From NCBI GenBank assembly GCA_024403355.1, contig JAKSRW010000013.1:16795-80794 (forward strand): a stretch of DNA of 64,000 nt, in the 5' to 3' direction. This DNA is from Lachnospiraceae bacterium. GTDB taxonomy: Bacteria; Bacillota; Clostridia; Lachnospirales; Lachnospiraceae. Numbering within the stretch: position 1 is the first letter of the stretch; the number at the start of each line of letters is the position of its first letter. Below, one piece after another: positions 1 to 8,407 of this stretch. Both the position numbers and the translations under genes were made by a program. The notes beneath the pieces were generated by a model. That model saw only the letters and a program-made list of their open reading frames with translations, was not told where the DNA came from and ran no database searches.

Positions 1-1
1 C

Positions 2-1219
2 GTTGCTATTAACAAGTGCTGTCAGAACAGCGAGGTTTTTGATGAGATTATGATTGCCAGCCGTACTGTTTCAAAGTGCGATGCATTAAAGGCAAAGCTT
101 GAGGGTAAGACAAATACAAAGATTACTACGGCAAAGGTGGATGCCGACAATGTTGCTGAGCTTGTGGCTCTTATTAATTCATATAAGCCCGATGCGGTGC
201 TTAATGTGGCACTTCCTTATCAGGACCTTACAATCATGGATGCTTGTCTTGAGTGCGGCGTAGATTACATTGATACCGCAAATTACGAGCCTGAGGATAC
301 TGATGATCCAAACTGGCGTGCAATTTATGAAAAACGCTGCAAGGAGCTTGGTTTTTCAGCATATTTTGATTACAGCTGGCAGTGGGCTTATCAGGAGAAG
401 TTTGAAAAGGCCGGTCTTACAGGTCTTCTCGGAACAGGCTTTGACCCCGGTGTAACAAGCGTATTTGCCGCATATGCTAAAAAGCATTATTATGATGAGA
501 TTCATACAATTGATATTCTTGACTGCAACGGCGGCGACCACGGATATCCCTTCGCGACCAATTTCAATCCCGAGATTAATCTTCGTGAGGTTTCAGCTCC
601 CGGTTCATATATGGAGAACGGAAAGTGGGTTGAAATTCCGGCCATGAGCATCAAGAGAGAATATGATTTTGAGGGCGTAGGCATGAAGGATATGTATCTT
701 CTTCACCATGAGGAGATTGAGGCTCTCGGCAGAAATATGCCTGAGGTTAAGAGAATCCGTTTCTTTATGACCTTCGGACAGAGCTACCTTACACACATGA
801 AGTGTCTGGAGAATGTCGGTATGCTTTCAACCACACCTGTTAAGTTCAACGGTGTGGATATTGTACCTATCCAGTTTTTAAAGGAGCTGCTTCCCGACCC
901 TGCATCACTCGGCCCCAGAACAGTTGGTAAGACAAACATCGGCTGTATCTTTACCGGTATCAAGGACGGCAAGGAAAGAAGCATCTATATTTACAATATC
1001 TGCGATCACCAGGAGTGCTACAAAGAGGTTGAATCACAGGCTATTTCATATACTACAGGTGTGCCTGCCATGATTGGTGCAATGATGGTTGTATCGGGTC
1101 AGTGGAAGAAGGCCGGAGTATATACAACTGATGAGTTTGATCCCGATCCTTACATGGAGGCTCTTAATAAATGGGGACTTCCCTGGAAGGTTCAGGAGAA
1201 TCCTGTACTTGTTCCCTGA
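2..1219 (+). CDS. Carboxyspermidine/carboxynorspermidine dehydrogenase (saccharopine dehydrogenase family), 5'-truncated by the window
   Basis: The frame is open from base 2 (V-A-I-N-K-C before the first in-window ATG at 50), so the start codon and first strand of the Rossmann fold are outside the window; about 405 residues are visible. The segment IMIASRTVSKCDALKAKL is typical of the NAD(P)-binding half of this family, and the remainder matches the catalytic saccharopine-dehydrogenase-like domain. Known role: reductive condensation of putrescine (or diaminopropane) with aspartate semialdehyde to give carboxyspermidine (or carboxynorspermidine). The next three genes supply putrescine from agmatine and decarboxylate the product, so carboxyspermidine is the likelier product here. 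It probably heads or lies within one polyamine operon. The only alternative is a lysine-pathway saccharopine reductase, which the neighbours argue against. Confidence 0.9.
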   Translation, partial: VAINKCCQNSEVFDEIMIASRTVSKCDALKAKLEGKTNTKITTAKVDADNVAELVALINSYKPDAVLNVALPYQDLTIMDACLECGVDYIDTANYEPEDTDDPNWRAIYEKRCKELGFSAYFDYSWQWAYQEKFEKAGLTGLLGTGFDPGVTSVFAAYAKKHYYDEIHTIDILDCNGGDHGYPFATNFNPEINLREVSAPGSYMENGKWVEIPAMSIKREYDFEGVGMKDMYLLHHEEIEALGRNMPEVKRIRFFMTFGQSYLTHMKCLENVGMLSTTPVKFNGVDIVPIQFLKELLPDPASLGPRTVGKTNIGCIFTGIKDGKERSIYIYNICDHQECYKEVESQAISYTTGVPAMIGAMMVVSGQWKKAGVYTTDEFDPDPYMEALNKWGLPWKVQENPVLVP

Positions 1220-1255
1220 TAAAGGATTATAAAAGGATACTTTATAAAGAAGCAG

Positions 1256-1293
1256 ACAGCTACCGCCGGCACAAGTGTGCAGGTGGCTGCTGT
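1256..1293 (+). other. Intergenic hairpin between the dehydrogenase and nspC
   Basis: ACAGC (1256-1260) pairs with GCTGT (1289-1293), with inner ACC/GGT and GCAC/GTGC pairings. No T-run follows, so it is a poor terminator. It may be an mRNA processing or stability element inside the operon. The nspC Shine-Dalgarno (TAGGAG) lies just downstream. Confidence 0.35.
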
Positions 1294-1313
1294 ATTTTAG
1301 GAGAAAATAACGA

Positions 1314-2462
1314 ATGAGATTAGATGAAGTTCCTACACCGGCATATCTGGCTGATGAGAAGAAATTGAAGGAAAATCTTGAAATATTAAAGCAGGTTCAG
1401 GAGCAGGCGGGCTGTAAAATCCTGCTTGCCCAGAAGGCTTTTTCGATGTTCGCGGAGTATCCTCTGATAGGAAAATACCTGGCAGGTACCACAGCCAGCG
1501 GTATTTATGAGGCTCGGCTCGGTGCTGAGGAGATGGGGAAGGAAAATCATGTATTTGCCCCTGCCTACAAGGAAAAGGACCTTAAAGAGCTTGTAAAGAT
1601 ATGCGATCATATTATATTTAATTCTTTTTCGCAGCTTGAAAAATACGGGGAGCTGATAAGGGCTGAGCATCCTTTCGGAATCGGAATAAGGCTGAATCCC
1701 GAATGCTCGACCCAGGGTGATCATGCGATATATGATCCCTGTGCGCCGGGTTCTCGTTTAGGCGTGACTTTGGCTAATTTTGAAAAAGCAGTTTCAGAAA
1801 AGCCGGAGCTTTTGACTTTGATTGACGGACTTCATTTTCATACTCTTTGCGAGCAGAATTCAGATGACCTGGAGACTACGCTGGCTGCCTTTGAGGAAAA
1901 ATTCGGCAAATACCTTCATGGTATGAAATGGCTGAACATGGGCGGCGGTCATCATATAACCAGAGATAATTACGACAGGGAAAGACTTATCAGGCTTATA
2001 AAGCATGTGAAGGAGACATACGGAGTGGAGGTATACCTGGAGCCGGGCGAGGCAGTTGCACTTAATGCAGGTTATCTTGTGACAGAGGTAATGGATATCG
2101 TCGATAATGACATCAAAACGCTGATTCTCGATGCTTCGGCGGCCTGTCATATGCCTGATGTGCTGGAAATGCCTTATCGTCCGCCTCTTAGGGACAGCGG
2201 CGAAAAGGGGGAGAAGGCCTACGACTACAGGCTTTCTTCATATACCTGTCTGGCGGGGGATATTATCGGAGATTATTCCTTCGACCATGAAATAAAGGTC
2301 GGGGACAGACTGATTTTTGAGGATATGGCCATTTATTCGATGGTTAAAAATAATACCTTCAACGGTATCGGCCTGCCTGCGATTATGGCGATGGACGAAA
2401 ACGGAGACTGCAGACTGATAAAAAGCTTCGGTTATGAAGATTTTAAATGCAGACTTTCCTGA
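1314..2462 (+). CDS. nspC: Carboxynorspermidine/carboxyspermidine decarboxylase
   Basis: A 382-residue, full-length fold-III PLP decarboxylase. The PLP-binding lysine lies in LLAQKAFSM (near residue 42), LHFHTLCEQNSDD carries the conserved histidine, and MGGGHHITRDNYD is the glycine-rich phosphate-binding region. The C-terminal beta-barrel contains DASAACHMPDVLEMPYRP, diagnostic of NspC rather than of lysine or ornithine decarboxylases. It removes CO2 from carboxyspermidine to give spermidine. ATG at 1314 follows a TAGGAG site at 8-9 bases. It sits 94 bases after the dehydrogenase and 30 bases before agmatine deiminase, consistent with one transcript. Confidence 0.95.
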   Translation: MRLDEVPTPAYLADEKKLKENLEILKQVQEQAGCKILLAQKAFSMFAEYPLIGKYLAGTTASGIYEARLGAEEMGKENHVFAPAYKEKDLKELVKICDHIIFNSFSQLEKYGELIRAEHPFGIGIRLNPECSTQGDHAIYDPCAPGSRLGVTLANFEKAVSEKPELLTLIDGLHFHTLCEQNSDDLETTLAAFEEKFGKYLHGMKWLNMGGGHHITRDNYDRERLIRLIKHVKETYGVEVYLEPGEAVALNAGYLVTEVMDIVDNDIKTLILDASAACHMPDVLEMPYRPPLRDSGEKGEKAYDYRLSSYTCLAGDIIGDYSFDHEIKVGDRLIFEDMAIYSMVKNNTFNGIGLPAIMAMDENGDCRLIKSFGYEDFKCRLS

Positions 2463-2492
2463 AAATTTTTAAAGAGAAAGGCTGGGTAACCT

Positions 2493-3650
2493 TTGATTTA
2501 CGATACAACACCTAAGGCCGACGGCTTCAGAATGCCGGGCGAATTTGAAAAGCAGCGGGGCTGCATAATGATATGGCCGGAACGTCCCGGTTCATGGCCG
2601 TTTGGGGCAAAGAAGGCACGCGAAGCCTTTGCGAATGTAATAAAAGCGATAGCGAAAAGCGAGAAGGTATTTCTGGCTGTAAATGAGCGCACAAGAGCAT
2701 CGGCAGAGGCGATGCTTGCGGGAAATTCAAATGTTATTTTATTTGATGCGGAGACAGACGATGCCTGGGCACGGGATGTCGGACCGACCTTTCTGGTAAA
2801 TGATAAGTCTGAGCTTCGTGCGGTTAACTGGGAATTTAATGCCTGGGGCGGAGCTTATAACGGCCTGTATGCTTCCTGGGATAAGGACAATGCCTTTGCT
2901 ATGAACTTTATTTCTTCGGTAACGGGAGATAATTCAGACAGCGCTGCGGCTGAGGCCTTCGGGAAAAAGAAATGTGATATCTACGACGCTGCGCCTTTTG
3001 TGCTTGAGGGCGGTTCGATTCATACTGACGGCGAAGGTACCGTGATTGTGACGGAAAGCTGTCTGCTCAGTAAGGGCCGAAATCCTTCCATGACAAAGTC
3101 TGAAATAGAGGATAAGCTGAAGGAATACCTGGGTGCAGAGAAGGTTATCTGGCTTCCGTATGGCATCTATAACGATGAAACCGATGAGCATGTAGACAAT
3201 GTATGTGCCTTTGCAGGACCTGCAGAGCTGCTGCTTGCATGGACTGACAATGAGGACGATCCTCAGTACGAAATGTCCTTGGCGGATTTAAAGCTGCTTG
3301 AGGCTGAAACAGATGCTAAGGGCAGGAAATTTACAGTGCATAAGCTTCCCATACCGGATAATTGCATATCTATCCGTGAGGAGGATCTTGAGGGCTACGA
3401 ATTCGAAGAGGGTGAGGACACCCGTGAGGTCGGAGAGCGACTTGCGGCTTCATATGTGAATTTTTATATTTCAAACGGTGCGGTTATTATGCCTGCTTTT
3501 GGCGGAAGCAACAGTGAAAGCGATAAAAGAGCGGCTAATATAGTTAAGGAAATCTTTACGGACCGTGAGATAATTATGGTTGATGCGCTTGATATTCTTT
3601 TGGGCGGAGGAAATATTCACTGTATTACGCAGCAGATTCCTTTTGCATAA
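2493..3650 (+). CDS. aguA: Agmatine deiminase
   Basis: 385 residues, of the peptidyl-arginine deiminase superfamily. It hydrolyses agmatine to N-carbamoylputrescine and ammonia. [15 protein letters not shown] carries substrate- and guanidine-binding acids, and the nucleophilic cysteine lies in [13 protein letters not shown] at the extreme C-terminus. The start is TTG at 2493: it gives the usual N-terminus ([16 protein letters not shown]) and follows AAAGAGAAAGG at about 11 bases; the first in-frame ATG would remove conserved residues. It is 30 bases after nspC and about 100 bases before aguB, which acts on its product. Confidence 0.95.
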   Translation: MIYDTTPKADGFRMPGEFEKQRGCIMIWPERPGSWPFGAKKAREAFANVIKAIAKSEKVFLAVNERTRASAEAMLAGNSNVILFDAETDDAWARDVGPTFLVNDKSELRAVNWEFNAWGGAYNGLYASWDKDNAFAMNFISSVTGDNSDSAAAEAFGKKKCDIYDAAPFVLEGGSIHTDGEGTVIVTESCLLSKGRNPSMTKSEIEDKLKEYLGAEKVIWLPYGIYNDETDEHVDNVCAFAGPAELLLAWTDNEDDPQYEMSLADLKLLEAETDAKGRKFTVHKLPIPDNCISIREEDLEGYEFEEGEDTREVGERLAASYVNFYISNGAVIMPAFGGSNSESDKRAANIVKEIFTDREIIMVDALDILLGGGNIHCITQQIPFA

Positions 3651-3751
3651 GAGCATTTACCAGGGTGTGCGGAATCTGTCTATCGAGTCAGGAGCAAATG
3701 TTTTTGAAAATGACATCATAAAATGATATATAGCGGAGGTAATAATACTGT

Positions 3752-4627
3752 ATGAAAAATCTGACAGTTGCAGCAATTCAGATGCAGTGCAGCACTGTAG
3801 TGGAGGAAAGTCTTAAAAAGGCTGAGAAAATGGTCAGGGAGGCAGCGGCAAAGGGTGCACAGCTGATTCTTTTACCTGAGCTTTTTGAGCGTGAATATTT
3901 CTGCCAGCAGAGGCGTTATGATTTTTACAAATATGCTCTTCCTACAGAGGAAAATCCTGCTGTTCAGATGGGTATGAGGCTGGCAAAGGAGCTTTCTGTA
4001 GTGCTTCCGATAAGCTTTTACGAGCGTGACGGAAATGTACTTTACAATAGCATAGCGTGTATCGATGCGGACGGAAGAAATCTTGGCGTTTACAGAAAAA
4101 CTCATATTCCGGATGATCATTTTTATCAGGAAAAGTTCTATTTTACACCCGGAAATACAGGCTTTAAGGTATTTAATACAAAATACGGCAGAGTAGGAAT
4201 AGGTATCTGCTGGGACCAGTGGTTCCCTGAAACAGCACGTTCACTGGCTGTACTTGGCGCTGAGATAATTCTTTACCCTACGGCTATCGGTTCAGAACCC
4301 ATTCTTAACTGTGACAGTATGCCTCACTGGCGCCGAACCATGCAGGGACATTCTGCGGCAAATATAATTCCTGTGGTTGCGGCTAACCGCATAGGCCTTG
4401 AGACTGTGGAAGCGAGCGAAGAAAACGGCGGACAGAAGTCTTCACTTTTGTTCTACGGTTCTTCATTTATGACCGATGAAACAGGAGATATTCTTGAAAA
4501 TGCATCCAGAGACAAGGAAGAGATTTTACTTCACAGCTATGACCTTGACACAATAGAGGAGAACAGGCTTTCATGGGGACTTTTCAGGGACAGAAGACCG
4601 GACTGCTACAAAATTATAAGTGAATAA
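3752..4627 (+). CDS. aguB: N-carbamoylputrescine amidase
   Basis: 291 residues, carbon-nitrogen hydrolase (nitrilase) superfamily. The Glu-Lys-Cys catalytic triad is visible: Glu in LLPELFEREYF, Lys in YRKTHIPDDHFYQEKFYF, Cys in GIGICWDQWFPE. The DDHFYQEKFYFTPG segment is typical of the AguB branch. It splits N-carbamoylputrescine to putrescine, CO2 and ammonia, completing the arginine-decarboxylase/agmatine route. A GCGGAGG site about 14 bases upstream supports the ATG at 3752. It is the last gene of the polyamine cluster, followed by AT-rich repeats and a shared terminator. Confidence 0.95.
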   Translation: MKNLTVAAIQMQCSTVVEESLKKAEKMVREAAAKGAQLILLPELFEREYFCQQRRYDFYKYALPTEENPAVQMGMRLAKELSVVLPISFYERDGNVLYNSIACIDADGRNLGVYRKTHIPDDHFYQEKFYFTPGNTGFKVFNTKYGRVGIGICWDQWFPETARSLAVLGAEIILYPTAIGSEPILNCDSMPHWRRTMQGHSAANIIPVVAANRIGLETVEASEENGGQKSSLLFYGSSFMTDETGDILENASRDKEEILLHSYDLDTIEENRLSWGLFRDRRPDCYKIISE

Positions 4628-4722
4628 GCGTTTGTAAAAAATTATTTGTAAAAATTATTTGTAAAAAAAGCGTTTGTAAAAAGAAGTAAAAAAAACATTT
4701 AAAAAACATTTAAAAAACATTT
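4628..4722. repeat. AT-rich tandem repeats after aguB
   Basis: GCGTTTGTAAAAA-type units recur from 4628, followed by three perfect 11-base copies of AAAAAACATTT at 4690-4700, 4701-4711 and 4712-4722. They are non-coding and likely arose by slippage; they sit directly before the terminator stem. Confidence 0.8.
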
Positions 4723-4726
4723 AAAA

Positions 4727-4783
4727 AAAGCTGCCCTTACATATTTGATAAATTAATCAAATATAGTATTAGGCAGCTTTATT
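4727..4783. terminator. Bidirectional intrinsic terminator between aguB and the acyl-CoA synthetase
   Basis: AAAGCTGCC (4727-4735) pairs with GGCAGCTTT (4772-4780), and an inner stem ATATTTGAT (4741-4749) pairs with ATCAAATAT (4756-4764). A-rich sequence on one side and T-rich sequence on the other suit termination of both converging genes. Confidence 0.8.
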
Positions 4784-4796
4784 ATTTATTTAGTCT

Positions 4797-6434
4797 TTAT
4801 GCCTTATTCTGTGCATCTACGAGGCTGTCGCCGTGGAAAAGCTTACGAAGCTTCGGCTTCTCAATTTTTCCTGTAGGATTTCTGGGAATGTCCATAAATA
4901 CGATACGGTGAGGTCTCTTATAACGGGGAAGCTTGAGACAGAACTCATTAACCTCTTCTTCTGTAAGAGTAAAGCCTTCCTTGACCTCAATGGCAGCAAG
5001 AGTGGTCTCGCCGAGACGCTTGTCGGGAATACCGATAACTGCGACATCCTTAACAGCCTCATGTGTTCTGATGAAGTCCTCAATCTGAACGGGGTAGATA
5101 TTTTCACCACCGCTGATTACGACATCCTTCTTACGGTCAACAAGGAAAATAAAGCCGTCCTCATCCTCCATAGCCATATCGCCTGTATAAAGCCAGCCCT
5201 CGGAATCAAGTACCTCTGCGGTAGACTTGGGATCATTATAGTAGCAGGTCATAACACCGGGTCCCTTAAGAGCAAGCTCACCTACATCGCCGCGCTTAAC
5301 GGTCTGATGCTTTTCATCAACAATCTTAATCTCCCAGCCGTAGCCTGCGATACCGATTGCACCAACCTTATGTGTATTGCCCACGCCGAGATGAACGGCA
5401 CCGGGTCCGATGGATTCTGAAAGACCGTAGTTTGTATCGTAGTCGTGATGAGGGAAAATCTTCAGCCAGCGGTTGATAAGACTCTGGGGAACGGGCTGAG
5501 CGCCGATATGCATGAGTCTCCACTGGGCGAGCTCGTAATCCTCAAGCTTTATGTCGCCTCTGTCGATTGCATCCAGGATATCCTGTGCCCACGGAACAAG
5601 CAGCCATACGATGGTACATTTTTCCTGTGATACGGCCTTGATGATTGTCTGAGGCTTTGTACCCTTGAGGAGTACCGACTTTGCACCAACGAGGAAGCTT
5701 CCGAACCAGTGCATCTTGGCGCCTGTATGATAGAGGGGCGGGATGCAGAGGAATACATCATCATGGGTCTGGCCGTGGTGATTCTGTTCAACCGCACAGC
5801 TGTGCATAAGGCTTCTGTGCTTATGAAGAATAGCCTTGGGGAAGCCTGTTGTACCGGATGAGAAATAAATAGCTGCATTATCGTCATCCGTTAAAGGTAT
5901 TTTTGTAAATGAACTTGAACAATTTGCCGTCAAAGTGTTATAATCTTCTGCAAAGGAAGGACAATTCTGTCCGACGAAGAAGAGAAGACGCTTCTGACTG
6001 ATAACATCGGCGATTTCTTCCACGCGGCCGATGAATTCGGGGCCGAATACGAGAATATCTGCCTCTGCAAGATCGAGACAATATTTAATCTCGTCGGAAG
6101 CATAACGGAAGTTAAGCGGAACTGCGATAGCACCGGTTTTAAGAATACCGAAGTAAATGGGCAGCCACTCGATACTGTTCATCAGAAGAATGGCAACCTT
6201 GTCGTCCTTTTTGATGCCGCGCTCGAGAAGCAGATTGGCAAAACGGTTTGCCTTCTCGTTAAATATATTCCAGGTAATCTCGCGACGGTAATGGGTTGTC
6301 GGATTTGCTTCGATAAGATTATATTCCTTCCAGGTAACACGACGGTTGTCTGTTACTTCGGGATTAATTTCGATAAGAGCTGTCTCGTTTCCGTAGAGCT
6401 CACAGTTTTTATCAAGTATGTCTGTAATGGGCAT
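4797..6434 (-). CDS. Acyl-CoA synthetase / AMP-binding enzyme (ANL superfamily)
   Basis: 545 residues. The ATP-binding motif reads YFSSGTTGFPKAILH, the motif TNYGLSESIGPG and the hinge GWLYTGDMA follow, and the C-terminal catalytic lysine lies in PRNPTGKIEKPKLR. It activates a carboxylic acid through an acyl-adenylate to its CoA thioester; sequence alone does not fix the substrate (medium or long fatty acid, or an aromatic acid). Residues 20-39 and 40-59 are a direct tandem duplication (LIEINPEVTDNRRVTWKEYN and LIEANPTTHYRREITWNIFN), where family members normally have one copy. GGAGGAAAAC precedes the ATG. It is the only gene on its strand nearby and is transcribed toward the polyamine operon. 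Confidence 0.9.
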   Translation of the reverse strand: MPITDILDKNCELYGNETALIEINPEVTDNRRVTWKEYNLIEANPTTHYRREITWNIFNEKANRFANLLLERGIKKDDKVAILLMNSIEWLPIYFGILKTGAIAVPLNFRYASDEIKYCLDLAEADILVFGPEFIGRVEEIADVISQKRLLFFVGQNCPSFAEDYNTLTANCSSSFTKIPLTDDDNAAIYFSSGTTGFPKAILHKHRSLMHSCAVEQNHHGQTHDDVFLCIPPLYHTGAKMHWFGSFLVGAKSVLLKGTKPQTIIKAVSQEKCTIVWLLVPWAQDILDAIDRGDIKLEDYELAQWRLMHIGAQPVPQSLINRWLKIFPHHDYDTNYGLSESIGPGAVHLGVGNTHKVGAIGIAGYGWEIKIVDEKHQTVKRGDVGELALKGPGVMTCYYNDPKSTAEVLDSEGWLYTGDMAMEDEDGFIFLVDRKKDVVISGGENIYPVQIEDFIRTHEAVKDVAVIGIPDKRLGETTLAAIEVKEGFTLTEEEVNEFCLKLPRYKRPHRIVFMDIPRNPTGKIEKPKLRKLFHGDSLVDAQNKA

Positions 6435-6480
6435 TGCTTTGTTTTCCTCCGCATAATTATAGTAAAAGTATGAAAATCCC

Positions 6481-6496
6481 TTGTATTGTCATACAA
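6481..6496. promoter_or_regulatory. Inverted repeat in the divergent promoter region
   Basis: TTGTAT-TGTC-ATACAA, a 6-bp dyad in the 160-base gap between the two divergent genes. On the minus strand a TATAAT lies between it and the synthetase start. It could be an operator for the synthetase; no regulator gene is adjacent. Confidence 0.35.
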
Positions 6497-6594
6497 TAAT
6501 ACTATAGCACTTTAAAGCATAAAAATAAAGTATTAATTTAGTTAATCGTAACCTTTTGTATCGGAAAAAGTTTATAGAAAGGCATAGAAAAAAT

Positions 6595-7770
6595 ATGGAA
6601 TTATTATATAACAAGGATTCATACCTCACTGAGTTTCTGGCCGATGTTGTTTCAATAGAGCCTGTCGAACTGAACGGAAAGCCTGTATGGGATATTGTAT
6701 TAAACAGAAGCTGCTTTTTCCCGGAAGAGGGCGGACAGGACTGTGACCACGGAAGTATTTTTGATGTAAACAGCGAAAATTTTTACAGGGTTATTTATGT
6801 GGCGCTGAAGGACGGAGTGATTCATCATTATGTGGAGAGTGAAGGCAGACCCGTAATTGCGCGTGCGCACGGCTTAATTGACTGGGACGAGCGATTCGAC
6901 AAGATGCAGCAGCATTCGGGTGAGCATCTGGTTTCGGGTACGGTTTACAGATATTTTGGCTTTAATAACACTGGCTTTCATCTCGGAGATGTGGATGTTA
7001 CACTTGATTTTAACGGCTTCTTTACTGAGGATGAACTGATTTTTATCGAAAAAACCGTAAATCGTGCGGTGCTTGAAAATTTCGAATCGAAAATCTATGT
7101 TCCCTCAAAAGAAGAGCTTAAGAAAATTAATTACAGAAGTAAAAAGGAAATAGACGGGGATGTCCGTATTGTAGAGTTTCCGGGCTATGATGTCTGCGCC
7201 TGCTGTGCACCGCATGTCAAAACTACCGGAGAAATCGGTATGATTAAGATTATTTCGTCGGAGCATTTCAAGGGCGGAACACGAATGATGATAAAATGCG
7301 GCTGGCGTGCGCTCAGTGATTATAATGAGCGTCTTAAGTCCTGCAGGGCGGTATCGCACCTTCTTTCGGCAAAGGCTGAGGAGATTGCCCCTGCGGTAGA
7401 GAAGCTGAGTAAGGATTATCGTGACCTGAAGTATTCCTACACGGAGCTTCAGGGTGATTATCTTGACAGCCTTGTAAGAACTGCCGTGCAGAATCCCAAT
7501 CCTGTAATCTTTATTGAAAATGCGGACACATCGGTTGCCCGCGATGCGGTAAACAATATGGTGGAGAAATCGGACGGCTACTGCGGTTGCTTTATCGGAA
7601 GCGATAATCAGGGCTACAGCTTTATAGTCAGCAGCAGAAGCAAAAACTGTCCCGAGCTTTTAAACAGACTTAAGGAATGCTTTGAGGCAAAGGGCGGCGG
7701 AAAAAACAGAATGATTCAGGGCAGCTGCAAGGGCTCAAGAAAGGCCATTATGGAGCTTATAAACGCATAA
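6595..7770 (+). CDS. Alanyl-tRNA editing protein, AlaX long form with DHHA1 domain
   Basis: 391 residues from ATG 6595, chosen because AGAAAGG sits 12 bases upstream; an earlier TTG at 6556 would add 13 residues unlike the family. The N-terminal barrel resembles the AlaRS second additional domain (FFPEEGGQDCDHG). Zinc ligands are seen as His107-x3-His111 (QQHSGEHL) and Cys203/His207 (CCAPHV). The C-terminal DHHA1 region ends with AKGGGKNRMIQGSCKGS. Family role: hydrolysis of Ser- or Gly-tRNA(Ala) in trans. It is followed 38 bases later by maf, possibly in one transcript with maf and recG. Confidence 0.9.
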   Translation: MELLYNKDSYLTEFLADVVSIEPVELNGKPVWDIVLNRSCFFPEEGGQDCDHGSIFDVNSENFYRVIYVALKDGVIHHYVESEGRPVIARAHGLIDWDERFDKMQQHSGEHLVSGTVYRYFGFNNTGFHLGDVDVTLDFNGFFTEDELIFIEKTVNRAVLENFESKIYVPSKEELKKINYRSKKEIDGDVRIVEFPGYDVCACCAPHVKTTGEIGMIKIISSEHFKGGTRMMIKCGWRALSDYNERLKSCRAVSHLLSAKAEEIAPAVEKLSKDYRDLKYSYTELQGDYLDSLVRTAVQNPNPVIFIENADTSVARDAVNNMVEKSDGYCGCFIGSDNQGYSFIVSSRSKNCPELLNRLKECFEAKGGGKNRMIQGSCKGSRKAIMELINA

Positions 7771-7808
7771 AAGCTCTGTGATCTATAAATTATCGGAAAG
7801 GCAATAGA

Positions 7809-8405
7809 ATGAATTATAGAATTGTACTTGCTTCGGCGTCTCCGAGGCGAAAAGAAATCCTTTCAAAGCTTGGGGTTCAGTTTGAAGTAATTCCGAGCGA
7901 CTGTGAGGAAGTATACACTGCGACTGAGCCTGCACAAATAGTTAAGGAGCTGGCAATACTAAAGGCGGGAGATGTATACAAAAAGCTGATAAATGAAAGA
8001 ACCGCTTCGGATAATAATGGTTCACTCGTAGTTATCGGTTCGGACACAATCGTAGCGCATAAGGGTCGTGTCATGGGAAAGCCTCATTCAAAGGAGGAGG
8101 CCTTTGAAATGATAAAAAGCTACGCCGGAGATACACATCAGGTTCATACCGGTGTCTGCATTATGATTGAAAACGGTCAAAATCACAGCTTTACCGTAAG
8201 CTCATCGGTAAATGTGGTTCCGATGACTGATGAAGAGATCTGGGCATACGTTGAAAGCGGAGAACCCATGGATAAGGCAGGCGCGTATGCGCTTCAGGGA
8301 CTGTTTGCACCCTTTGTCAGCGGTATTGAGGGTGATTATTATAATATTGTCGGCTTCCCTATATGCAGGGTTTACCATATTCTGAAGGATGAAGGAATTA
8401 TCTGA
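7809..8405 (+). CDS. maf: Maf-family nucleotide pyrophosphatase
   Basis: 198 residues. The N-terminal signature ASASPRRKEILSKLG, the central GSDTIVAHKGRVMGKP and the C-terminal SGEPMDKAGAYALQG are all present and in order. The family (YhdE/Maf) hydrolyses dTTP, UTP or modified nucleotides to monophosphates and is linked to control of septum formation. GGAAAGG precedes the ATG. Its stop codon is two bases before the recG start, so the two are probably translationally coupled. Confidence 0.93.
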   Translation: MNYRIVLASASPRRKEILSKLGVQFEVIPSDCEEVYTATEPAQIVKELAILKAGDVYKKLINERTASDNNGSLVVIGSDTIVAHKGRVMGKPHSKEEAFEMIKSYAGDTHQVHTGVCIMIENGQNHSFTVSSSVNVVPMTDEEIWAYVESGEPMDKAGAYALQGLFAPFVSGIEGDYYNIVGFPICRVYHILKDEGII

Positions 8406-8407
8406 TT

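Noticed and set aside
4690..4722. CRISPR-like array in the repeats after aguB
   Set aside because: The units are 11 bases, directly adjacent with no spacers, and simple A/T-rich.
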